Shown in pieces: positions 8,889 to 15,646 of a stretch of 30,156 nucleotides of DNA. Under the pieces are notes generated by a model. It saw only the letters and a list, made by a program, of their open reading frames with translations, was not told the origin of the DNA and did not search any database. A program made the translations under genes and the position numbers. Source of the DNA: an uncultured Coprococcus sp. (lineage in GTDB: Bacteria; Bacillota; Clostridia; Lachnospirales; Lachnospiraceae); assembly GCA_900548315.1 (NCBI GenBank), contig URJU01000007.1, positions 1-30,156 of the forward strand, written 5' to 3'. The first letter of the stretch is position 1. Every line of letters starts with the position of its first letter.

Positions 8889-9095
8889 GCCTTCTGTGCA
8901 TGCGCCTGCCACTTTTATGCATGCCACCTAATCGATAGCTAGACGCGACTGAGTTTCAATGATTTTTGCTAAGGCAGAGCGCGCAAACGCCCTTATCGCG
9001 CGCGGCGCCGCATGCAGATAAAATCATTGGAGCGAAGGAAGCGGCTGCGTGATTAGGTGGCATGCATAAAAAAGTGGCATAGATGCACAGAAGGC
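8889..9095. repeat. Long inverted repeat, 45-base arms
   Basis: The arm 8889-8933 and the arm 9051-9095 are near-perfect complements (shared blocks GCCTTCTGTGCAT, GCCACTTTT and TTATGCATGCCACCTAATC, with one short mismatched stretch). They enclose 117 bases that hold a second 10-bp inverted repeat (CAATGATTTT at 8957-8966 with 9020-9029) and the second direct-repeat copy. No transposase gene or obvious target duplication is visible. It resembles a miniature repeat element or a structured RNA. Confidence 0.75.
8990..9023 (+). repeat. 34-base direct repeat, copy 2
   Basis: Second copy of the unit at 8786-8819, starting 204 bases later and inside the long inverted repeat. The differences fall in the GC-rich centre while both 11-base ends are identical, which suggests the paired ends are what is kept. 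Confidence 0.7.
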
Positions 9096-9125
9096 GTCCG
9101 TCAATCCACATGCCTTGCGTCATGC

Positions 9126-9169
9126 GTGCACTTCGTGCACTTCACAAGGAATCCTCCCGCTTATGCGGG
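9126..9169. repeat. Two compact hairpins beside the mgl terminator
   Basis: GTGCACTTCGTGCAC (9126-9140) and CCCGCTTATGCGGG (9156-9169) are perfect small hairpins. They lie just past the mgl terminator in the direction of mgl transcription. They may be part of the neighbouring repeat cluster or protect read-through transcripts from decay. Confidence 0.5.
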
Positions 9170-9181
9170 TCCCTCCTTATG

Positions 9182-9227
9182 AAAAAAACCGCTCAATCAA
9201 TCCTGTAGACGATCCGAGCGGCTTTTT
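9182..9227 (-). terminator. Terminator of the mgl operon
   Basis: CCGCTC (9189-9194) pairs with GAGCGG (9216-9221); flanking A and T runs lengthen the stem. On the minus strand it is followed by seven T. It lies about 40 bases after the mglC stop. The symmetric A/T flanks could let it work in both directions. Confidence 0.85.
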
Positions 9228-9263
9228 ATATAAAGGTTTTGTGAGAGTTAAATTTGTTATTCC

Positions 9264-10916
9264 TTACTTCTTCTGTACATACTTGAGACAGTCAAGAGTT
9301 ACAGCGGCAAGGATGATGATACCTTCGAATATGAACTGAAGGTTTGTATCAATACCAAGAATGGTAAGTGAGTAGGTAAGTGATGTGAAAATAAGAACAC
9401 CAGTTACAACACCGGAGATCTTACCGATACCACCTGTGAATGAAACACCACCAACAACGCAGGCTGCTATGGCGTCCATATCCCAGCCCTGTCCATAAGC
9501 TGCACTACCTGAACCAACCATTCTGTTACACTCAAGCCATGATCCGAATCCATAAAGGATACCGGCAAGGATGAATGCGCCAAGTGTTACCTTGAAAACT
9601 GATATACCTGAAACTGCTGCTGCCTCTGGGTTTCCACCTACAGCGTACAGATTCTTACCAAATGTAGTCTTGTTCCAGATGAACCATACTACTACGATTG
9701 CAACTACTGCCCAAATGATAATAGTTGGGAAACTTCCTATTGTTGGGATGAACATATTTGGTATTGCTGAATCAATAGCACCAAATGAAACACCCTTTGT
9801 CGCATATGTTACAAGTCCGAAGATGATCAGCATGTTAGCCATTGTTGAAATGAACGGATGCATCTTATACTTCGCCATGAAGAAACCTGCAATACTTGAA
9901 AATACTGTTGTGAGGATAATACATGCAACAAGTGCAAATATTGCTTTTCCTACAACCGGCATACTTGAGAAATCAAATATGTGTCCAAACACACCACCTG
10001 TATTTGCACCATTGTGCATGATAATGGTAGCTGTAACCATACCCATACCAACCATACGTCCAATCGAAAGATCGGTACCGGTCAGGAGGATAAGTCCCGC
10101 AACTCCGAGTGCCAAGAACATTCTAGGTGATGCCTGCTGAAGTATGTTCAGTATATTGGTAACTGTGAGGAGCTGTGTGTTCTTCACAATTGGAGTGATG
10201 ATACAAAGTGCAATGAATATCAACACGATTACTATATACAGACCGTTCTTGTAAAGGAACTGTGTTGTGTTGAATGTGTACTTGTAATTCTCAAATTTCT
10301 GTGCTCTGCTCTGCATGAATGTGTACTTGGACATTCTAAGGAGATCTATCAGATGATACTTGTGTGAAAATGCATCATGCTTTCTGTCCTTAATCTCCTG
10401 AAGTCTTGACTCATGTGTCATCTGTGCATCAAAGAGCTTGTTCTTGTATACATATTTCTCGTCCTTGATCTCTTCCGGATCCGAGAGTTTTGCAAGTGTC
10501 TGCTCATGCTCTGTCTTGAGTGTTGCCTTTACTCTCTCATAGGACTCATTTTCTGCTGCCTTCTCAGCCTCGCAGCTTGCCACTACCTTGCTGTAGTACT
10601 CGCTGTCATAATGCTCCTTAAGGTATCCCTCTGCGTCAGCGATAAGCTTTGCAACTTTATCCTTGTTGGCTGCCTCAACTGCCTTTGCCTTTTCCAGGGC
10701 TGCCTTATCCTTTGCGATTACGCTATCCTTTTCTTCCTTTGATAAATTCTTATCTTCCTTTGCGATAGCTATATGGTTCTTCAAACTACGAACCTTGTCA
10801 GATCCATCAACTCGAAGTTCATCGATCTGAGCCTGTATCTTTCCAACATATTCATCAATCGGCTTAAGGAGTTTTTCCTCTGCATCAGCCGAAAGGATCA
10901 TATTTTTATCTGCCAT
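9264..10916 (-). CDS. mglC: Galactose/methylgalactoside ABC permease with N-terminal extension
   Basis: A 550-residue permease of the MglC/RbsC family, against about 336 residues in E. coli. The permease part starts near residue 220 (FLYKNGLYIVIVL) and contains GVAGLILLTGTDLSIGRMVG, the GGNPEAAAVSGI loop and VVGGVSFTGGIG, all typical of MglC. Residues 1 to about 215 are extra: highly charged, Lys/Glu/Ala-rich, probably helical or coiled coil, with no signal or membrane segment, so cytoplasmic. The ATG at 10916 is preferred over 10922 because AGGAG lies seven bases before it. The gene is 17 bases after mglA. The extension is in one uninterrupted frame with no internal start, so it is not an annotation artefact. 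Its role is unknown. Confidence 0.92.
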   Translation of the reverse strand: MADKNMILSADAEEKLLKPIDEYVGKIQAQIDELRVDGSDKVRSLKNHIAIAKEDKNLSKEEKDSVIAKDKAALEKAKAVEAANKDKVAKLIADAEGYLKEHYDSEYYSKVVASCEAEKAAENESYERVKATLKTEHEQTLAKLSDPEEIKDEKYVYKNKLFDAQMTHESRLQEIKDRKHDAFSHKYHLIDLLRMSKYTFMQSRAQKFENYKYTFNTTQFLYKNGLYIVIVLIFIALCIITPIVKNTQLLTVTNILNILQQASPRMFLALGVAGLILLTGTDLSIGRMVGMGMVTATIIMHNGANTGGVFGHIFDFSSMPVVGKAIFALVACIILTTVFSSIAGFFMAKYKMHPFISTMANMLIIFGLVTYATKGVSFGAIDSAIPNMFIPTIGSFPTIIIWAVVAIVVVWFIWNKTTFGKNLYAVGGNPEAAAVSGISVFKVTLGAFILAGILYGFGSWLECNRMVGSGSAAYGQGWDMDAIAACVVGGVSFTGGIGKISGVVTGVLIFTSLTYSLTILGIDTNLQFIFEGIIILAAVTLDCLKYVQKK

Positions 10917-10933
10917 ATCCATGCTCCTCTCTA

Positions 10934-12442
10934 TTACAAATATTTAGCACTAAGTCTTAACAATTCTTCCTGATTGGTCTCCTTGGTATTTACAATTCCG
11001 GCAAGGTGTCCATTTGACATAACACCTATACGGTTTGTGATACCCAGGATCTCCGGCATCTCAGAGGAGACAACTATGATAGTCTTGCCCTGTTTTGCCA
11101 TGTTGATTATAAGTTCATATATTTCATACTTAGCTCCTACATCGATACCTCTTGTAGGATCATCCATCATGAATACATTTGGTGAACGCTCAAGCCATTT
11201 TCCGAAGATAACCTTCTGCTGGTTACCACCGGACAGGTTGGCGATCATATCGTCAGGTCCCATACACTTGGTGTGCATGACCTTGATCTCCTCAGCTGTG
11301 GCACGAACCATGCTGTCATGTGACAGTGCCACGCCGCTCTTGTAGTGGTTCATATTTGCAATGGTGGTATTGAAGGTGATATCTGCCTTGAGGAAGAGAC
11401 CATTTGCCTTTCTCTCCTCAGTGATGAGGGCAAATCCGTGATCCATAGCATCCTTTGGACCGGTGAAGTTCATGATCTTGCCACCATACATTACATTTCC
11501 TGCTGCTCTTGTACGAATACCAAATATAGTTTCCAGGAGCTCTGTACGGCCTGCGCCAACCAGACCATAGAGACCGAATATCTCGCCCTTCTTCACATCA
11601 AATGTAATGTTCTGGAGCTTTGGTGCATACTTTGTGGAGAGTCCCTGTACTGAGAGGATCGTCTCACCCGGCGTATTGTCAACCGGTGGGAATCTGTTAT
11701 CAAGTGAACGACCAACCATGGCTGATATAAGCTCATTCATGTTGGTGTCCTTGCTGTCCTTTGTCATGACCAGACTACCGTCTCGGAGAACTGATATCTG
11801 ATCACAGATCTCGAATATCTCGTCCATCTTATGTGAGATGTAGATCAGGGAAATTCCCTGCTCCTTGAGCTGTCTCATCATCTTGAAAAGCTTTGCAACC
11901 TCAGGTGCTGTCAGCGATGATGTAGGCTCATCAAGTACGATTACCTTGGAATTGTACGAGATAGCCTTTGCAATCTCACACATCTGTCTCTGGGAAACTG
12001 ACATTCTCTTCATCGGCTGTGTAAGATTGACCGTTATACCCAGCTTTCTGAACAAGTCTGAAGCTTCCTTCTTCATACGGCCCTCATCGATGACTCCAAG
12101 AGAGTTCTTTGGATAACGTCCAAGGAACAGGTTGTCAACAACGCTTCTCTCAAGACACTGATTTAATTCCTGATGAACCATCGCAACTCCATTCTCGAGT
12201 GCATCCTTAGGACCAGAGAAATTTACTTCTTTTCCATCTAATATTATTGTGCCTTCGTCCTTCTGATAGGTTCCGAATAGACACTTCATCATTGTCGATT
12301 TACCGGCACCATTCTCACCCATAAGTCCCATGATTGAACCAGGTTTAACGTTCAAATTAATATGGTTAAGGACCTTGTTTCTGCCGAATGATTTGCTCAT
12401 GCCTTGAATCGATAAGATGTATTTATTCTTATCTTCTGCCAT
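10934..12442 (-). CDS. mglA: Galactose/methylgalactoside import ATPase
   Basis: A 502-residue protein with two fused ABC ATPase domains, the usual length for MglA. The first domain has Walker A GENGAGKST (42-50), the signature VSQRQM and Walker B VIVLDEPTSSL. The second has the degenerate Walker A GLVGAGRTE, a standard signature LSGGNQQK and Walker B FMMDDPTRGIDVG. This asymmetry is normal for the sugar-importer (CUT2) family. It powers MglC. AAAGGAAG lies seven bases before the ATG. It is 104 bases downstream of mglB, with a hairpin in the gap, and 17 bases upstream of mglC. Confidence 0.95.
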   Translation of the reverse strand: MAEDKNKYILSIQGMSKSFGRNKVLNHINLNVKPGSIMGLMGENGAGKSTMMKCLFGTYQKDEGTIILDGKEVNFSGPKDALENGVAMVHQELNQCLERSVVDNLFLGRYPKNSLGVIDEGRMKKEASDLFRKLGITVNLTQPMKRMSVSQRQMCEIAKAISYNSKVIVLDEPTSSLTAPEVAKLFKMMRQLKEQGISLIYISHKMDEIFEICDQISVLRDGSLVMTKDSKDTNMNELISAMVGRSLDNRFPPVDNTPGETILSVQGLSTKYAPKLQNITFDVKKGEIFGLYGLVGAGRTELLETIFGIRTRAAGNVMYGGKIMNFTGPKDAMDHGFALITEERKANGLFLKADITFNTTIANMNHYKSGVALSHDSMVRATAEEIKVMHTKCMGPDDMIANLSGGNQQKVIFGKWLERSPNVFMMDDPTRGIDVGAKYEIYELIINMAKQGKTIIVVSSEMPEILGITNRIGVMSNGHLAGIVNTKETNQEELLRLSAKYL

Positions 12443-12464
12443 ATCTCTACTTCCTTTTCTTCGT

Positions 12465-12502
12465 AAAAGAAGGGTATCAAATGTTTAGTCTGACACCCCT
12501 CT
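12465..12502 (-). promoter_or_regulatory. Intercistronic hairpin between mglB and mglA
   Basis: A 12-bp stem with wobbles (12491-12502 with 12468-12479) and an 11-base loop is followed on the minus strand by only TTT. It is too weak for full termination. Such a hairpin after a binding-protein gene commonly gives partial termination or 3' protection, so that binding protein exceeds ATPase and permease. Confidence 0.6.
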
Positions 12503-12546
12503 GAGTTAAATCATTTCCTATTGATCAATCATCCAGGTAACTTATA

Positions 12547-13818
12547 TTACTTAGAGAGAATTGATGTGTATGATGCTGCATTGTCTGTCTTAACCATGTT
12601 GATTGCAAATGCATCGTACTCGCCTGGGTTACCAAGACGGTTTGTGATGTTAGACTCTGTCTGACCATCACCACCGATGTAATCTACATTCAGGTTAAGA
12701 AGGTCATCGTAGTTCTGAAGAAGTGGCTGGTATGTTGAGCTCAGGAAGTTATCTGAAGCGTTGTAGATATCAAGCCATACCTTCTTGCTTGGGCTCTTGC
12801 TTGAGTCAAGCTGCTTTGAAACCTTGTCATAAACCTTTGTTGAATCTGTGAAATCCTGATAGTTGTCTGCTGTTACTGCAATGTTCAGTGCGTAGTATGA
12901 TCTCTCGTCTGCGCTGTATCTGTAGTCAACACCTTCCTCAAGCTGGTTTCCAGCCTCGTCTGCTGTACCGATACCAGTATCAATATCTACACCATCAAGT
13001 GCGTTACGGAGAACTCTCAGTGTCAGGTAAGCCTGAACATCTGCATGCTGTGAAATTGTTCCGCCGTAGCCCTCTGCGATTGCTGCAACTGCATCGCTGT
13101 TAGCATCGTATCCAAATGTAGGAACCTTTGCGTCCTTTGCCCAAGCATTGAACATTGACATTCCCATACCATCGTTATTTGAAACAACTACATCGATCTG
13201 ATCACCAAATGATGCTGTCCATGTTCCGATCGCATTACCAGCTGTAGCTGCATCCCATGTAGCTCCTGCTGAGTTCTTCATCTCCTGTGATGCAAGCTCT
13301 CTGATCGTATATGTCTTGCCGTCAACATCAAGCTTAGCATCCTGTACTACTGTTGCCTTACCATCTACGTTTGTTCCAGCTGGTGTTGAATCAACTGCTC
13401 CACTTGCATCAACGCCTGTGCCAAGTGCTGAACGAACACCTCTTGTACGTGCGATTGAATCATTGTGTCCGATATCACCGATTGCAAGTACATATCCGAT
13501 GACGCCATCGCCGTTACGATCGATCGTTGCTGCGTTTGCCTTGATGTAATCAAGAACCATCTGACCCTGAAGCTCAGCACCCTGATTAGCATCAAATCCT
13601 ACATAATATGTGTCCTTGTTGTAGTTAAGGGCATCCTTGTCAAGCTCTCCTGTTGAACTGTTGGATGGCTGACGGTTGAACCAGCAAAGTGGCTTGTCCT
13701 TGTTGGCTACTCCACTGCTTGCGTTTCCGCCACTTGAGCTTCCGCCTGATCCACATCCTACCATTGATAAAGCAAGTGTTGCTGCTGCTGCTACAGCTAA
13801 AATTCTTCTTTTTCTCAT
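12547..13818 (-). CDS. mglB: Circularly permuted galactose/glucose-binding lipoprotein
   Basis: A 423-residue binding lipoprotein. The signal peptide ends at the lipobox MVGC (C22), followed by a Gly/Ser linker (23-39). The MglB fold then begins in its fourth strand, PLCWFNRQP (43-51), and continues with YYVGFD, a calcium loop DRNGDGVIG (100-108), GHNDSIARTR (117-126), W188, SNNDGM and FGYDANSDA to the usual end near 323. An insertion of about 35 residues lies before W188. A polar linker (324-346) leads to VWLDIYNASDNF (347-358) and FAINMVKT, which are the normal N-terminal strands 1-3. D356 and F358 match the ligand-binding D14 and F16 of E. coli MglB. The start at 13818 has AGGAGGG seven bases upstream; the ATG at 13875 has no ribosome site. 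Confidence 0.93.
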   Translation of the reverse strand: MRKRRILAVAAAATLALSMVGCGSGGSSSGGNASSGVANKDKPLCWFNRQPSNSSTGELDKDALNYNKDTYYVGFDANQGAELQGQMVLDYIKANAATIDRNGDGVIGYVLAIGDIGHNDSIARTRGVRSALGTGVDASGAVDSTPAGTNVDGKATVVQDAKLDVDGKTYTIRELASQEMKNSAGATWDAATAGNAIGTWTASFGDQIDVVVSNNDGMGMSMFNAWAKDAKVPTFGYDANSDAVAAIAEGYGGTISQHADVQAYLTLRVLRNALDGVDIDTGIGTADEAGNQLEEGVDYRYSADERSYYALNIAVTADNYQDFTDSTKVYDKVSKQLDSSKSPSKKVWLDIYNASDNFLSSTYQPLLQNYDDLLNLNVDYIGGDGQTESNITNRLGNPGEYDAFAINMVKTDNAASYTSILSK

Positions 13819-13886
13819 ATTACATTCCCTCCTGTGTTTTGGCTTTGTGTGTTTTATTTTTTCGTCTTGCCTCATTGACTGTATTC

Positions 13887-13915
13887 ATTATAATTTGACA
13901 GGGGTTTTGAAAGAA
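13887..13915 (-). promoter_or_regulatory. Promoter of the mgl operon
   Basis: A perfect -10 TATAAT (13887-13892, minus strand) lies about 70 bases before the mglB start. The expected -35 position (13910-13915, TTCTTT) is poor, as for activator-dependent promoters. The AT-rich stretch from 13916 to 14110 holds no gene and is a plausible binding region for the AraC-type regulator. It contains an inverted repeat AAAATTGC (14036-14043) with GCAATTTT (14056-14063). Confidence 0.65.
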
Positions 13916-14110
13916 TAGAATATTTTTGGATTAATTAGCAAAATTTTGTGATTTATTGAAATTTTTATAGATATTTTCACCAATCTCAGTTGGTTAATAG
14001 TGATATATCAGGTGTATTTTTTGCTTAATACGGGTAAAATTGCATATTGAGTTGGGCAATTTTGATTTATTCAACATTTTTGGAATGGCGTTGGCGGCAG
14101 TTTCTGTAAC

Positions 14111-14147
14111 GAAAAGAGTGGGTATTCAGCTCACACCCACTCTTTTC
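14111..14147 (-). terminator. Terminator of the three-gene membrane protein operon
   Basis: A perfect 13-bp stem (GAAAAGAGTGGGT at 14111-14123 with 14135-14147) has an 11-base loop, and the minus-strand 3' arm ends in CTCTTTTC. It lies 21 bases beyond the stop of the zinc-ribbon protein gene. Confidence 0.75.
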
Positions 14148-14168
14148 CAATTAGTTTAATATAACAAT

Positions 14169-14780
14169 TTACATGTTCACATTCAGATAATTTCCACAAT
14201 AAGGACATTTGCTTGAATATCCAGTAGCTGCGCGGAAACTCGAACCACAGTTTGGGCATCTGACCGCCACAAGTCTCAGCTTATCCGGTGCCACCGGCTT
14301 GTCGTCCATGAGTTCTTCCTCACCCGGAAGCCTCTCATCCCTTACCGAATCCGGATCATAGCCGTATTTGCCGTTGTACTCGAATATGTCTATCGTCAGA
14401 CCTATCGGGTACATACCGGCACCCCTTGTGAATCCCGTTGGTATTATAGCCTCCCGCTCGACATGGTAGCTGTCAAAGTAATGCACGATCGTGTCCATCA
14501 TGTATGTATTGTTCACCCTAACAGAAGTATTCTCCGTGTATCCATATATCTTTGCAGGATACCTCACGCCCTTTTTCACTATCATCTTCTTGTTGTGGAC
14601 CAATATCGCCACCACTATGTCCATTCCCCCACCGATCAGTAAGAAACTTCCCGGAAGGCTCAGCATAGCCAGAGGGAATTTGCCAGGCTCCGCCACAATT
14701 GCAAGTATAATTCCCACGAAAACACCGACAGCAAGAAATATACTGCCAACCAAAACCACTACCTTATGAGCTGCATTCAT
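14169..14780 (-). CDS. Small membrane protein with C-terminal zinc ribbon
   Basis: A 203-residue protein with two membrane helices (about 4-28 and 34-55), a central soluble domain, and a C-terminal zinc ribbon with CPNCGSSFR and CPYCGNYLN. The four Cys would bind one zinc. The longer frame starts with TTG at 14810, but the ATG at 14780 has AAAGGAAG seven bases upstream. It is the last gene of an operon with the TraX-like and DUF975-CmpB genes and is closed by a strong hairpin. No function is assigned; similar ribbon-tipped membrane proteins are common and mostly uncharacterised in Firmicutes. Confidence 0.75.
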   Translation of the reverse strand: MNAAHKVVVLVGSIFLAVGVFVGIILAIVAEPGKFPLAMLSLPGSFLLIGGGMDIVVAILVHNKKMIVKKGVRYPAKIYGYTENTSVRVNNTYMMDTIVHYFDSYHVEREAIIPTGFTRGAGMYPIGLTIDIFEYNGKYGYDPDSVRDERLPGEEELMDDKPVAPDKLRLVAVRCPNCGSSFRAATGYSSKCPYCGNYLNVNM

Positions 14781-14839
14781 ACCATTTCTTCCTTTCTCAA
14801 GTATCTGCAAAAACCACCGATTCTCTGCTCATACCATGT

Positions 14840-15631
14840 CTACATCACCATCTGCCAGATTATGTACAATACAAGCAAGTGTCCCGGATAAAATGCATAA
14901 CAGAAGTATTTAAACCACTTCTTATGGTATCCCAGTTTTCCATTGTATAGCCATACCACCGGCAATGCGATGAGCGCAAACGCCTGCTGCGGGAACTCAA
15001 AGTTATGTCCCGCTATACTAAACGTATAACAATATCCGCTAAGCAGCTGTGCATTGATGTAATACATACACACGAGCTGTGCTATCAATTTCCATGGTTC
15101 CTTGCCCCGGAACAGATAGAACATTATAACCATGACAACTCCCGCTCCATAGAAATCAACCATAGTGATCGTTCCTATCACATATCCCACAAGAGTCACA
15201 ACAATCGCAACCGGGATCCACAGCCATACCTTGCCCGTTTTCCTTACCTTGTCTATCAATGCTATCAGCAGTAATCCTATGAGAAATGTCCAAAGTACAT
15301 TCTGATGAAACAGATACAGGACACTGTCTCCGGACACAAGATCAAACGGAACTTCAGATATCACCGCAAATATCAGCATTCTGCACAGATATCTGCGGAA
15401 ATTACTGGTGTGATAAAATCCCTCAACTATCATAAAGGCAAATATCGGAAATGCTATTCTTCCTATGCACGTAAGTATATCCACATACGGAAACAACGTT
15501 GCCCACATATGATCACTGAGCATACATGTCATCGCAATGATATGCAGCATACAGGAGCTGAATACTCCTGCCTTTATATTCCAGGACTTTTTCCCCGGAT
15601 CAATCATTTTACCATTCTGTATATCCGTCAT
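14840..15631 (-). CDS. TraX-like integral membrane protein
   Basis: A 263-residue protein with about seven membrane helices. It resembles the TraX family: MLHIIAMTCMLSDHMW near residue 30, GRIAFPIFAFMIVEGFYHTSN at 57-77, RRYLCRMLIFAVISEVPFDL at 79-98, and FYPGHLLVLYIIW at the end. TraX of F-like plasmids acetylates pilin, but most chromosomal copies in Firmicutes have no pilus genes nearby and their substrate is unknown; no pilin gene is visible here. AGGAGG lies seven bases upstream of the ATG. It starts 15 bases after the DUF975-CmpB gene and is co-transcribed with it. Confidence 0.85.
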   Translation of the reverse strand: MTDIQNGKMIDPGKKSWNIKAGVFSSCMLHIIAMTCMLSDHMWATLFPYVDILTCIGRIAFPIFAFMIVEGFYHTSNFRRYLCRMLIFAVISEVPFDLVSGDSVLYLFHQNVLWTFLIGLLLIALIDKVRKTGKVWLWIPVAIVVTLVGYVIGTITMVDFYGAGVVMVIMFYLFRGKEPWKLIAQLVCMYYINAQLLSGYCYTFSIAGHNFEFPQQAFALIALPVVWLYNGKLGYHKKWFKYFCYAFYPGHLLVLYIIWQMVM

Positions 15632-15646
15632 ATTGGTTCCTCCTCT

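Noticed and set aside
8740..9169. CRISPR array
   Set aside because: Only two copies of the direct repeat, separated by 204 bases and nested in palindromes, with no cas genes.
8524..9263. Coding genes in the long mgl-sensor spacer
   Set aside because: Short frames there cross the palindromes and terminator, lack ribosome sites and show no protein-like composition.
12547..13818. MglB as a truncated or misassembled gene
   Set aside because: The frame is continuous with signal peptide, linkers and stop, and every part of the fold is present exactly once, only reordered. A misjoin would be unlikely to give in-frame, polar linkers at both junctions.
13819..13875. Earlier ATG (13875) for mglB giving 19 more residues
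   Set aside because: No ribosome site before it, while AGGAGGG sits seven bases before the ATG at 13818 and the latter begins a textbook lipoprotein signal peptide.
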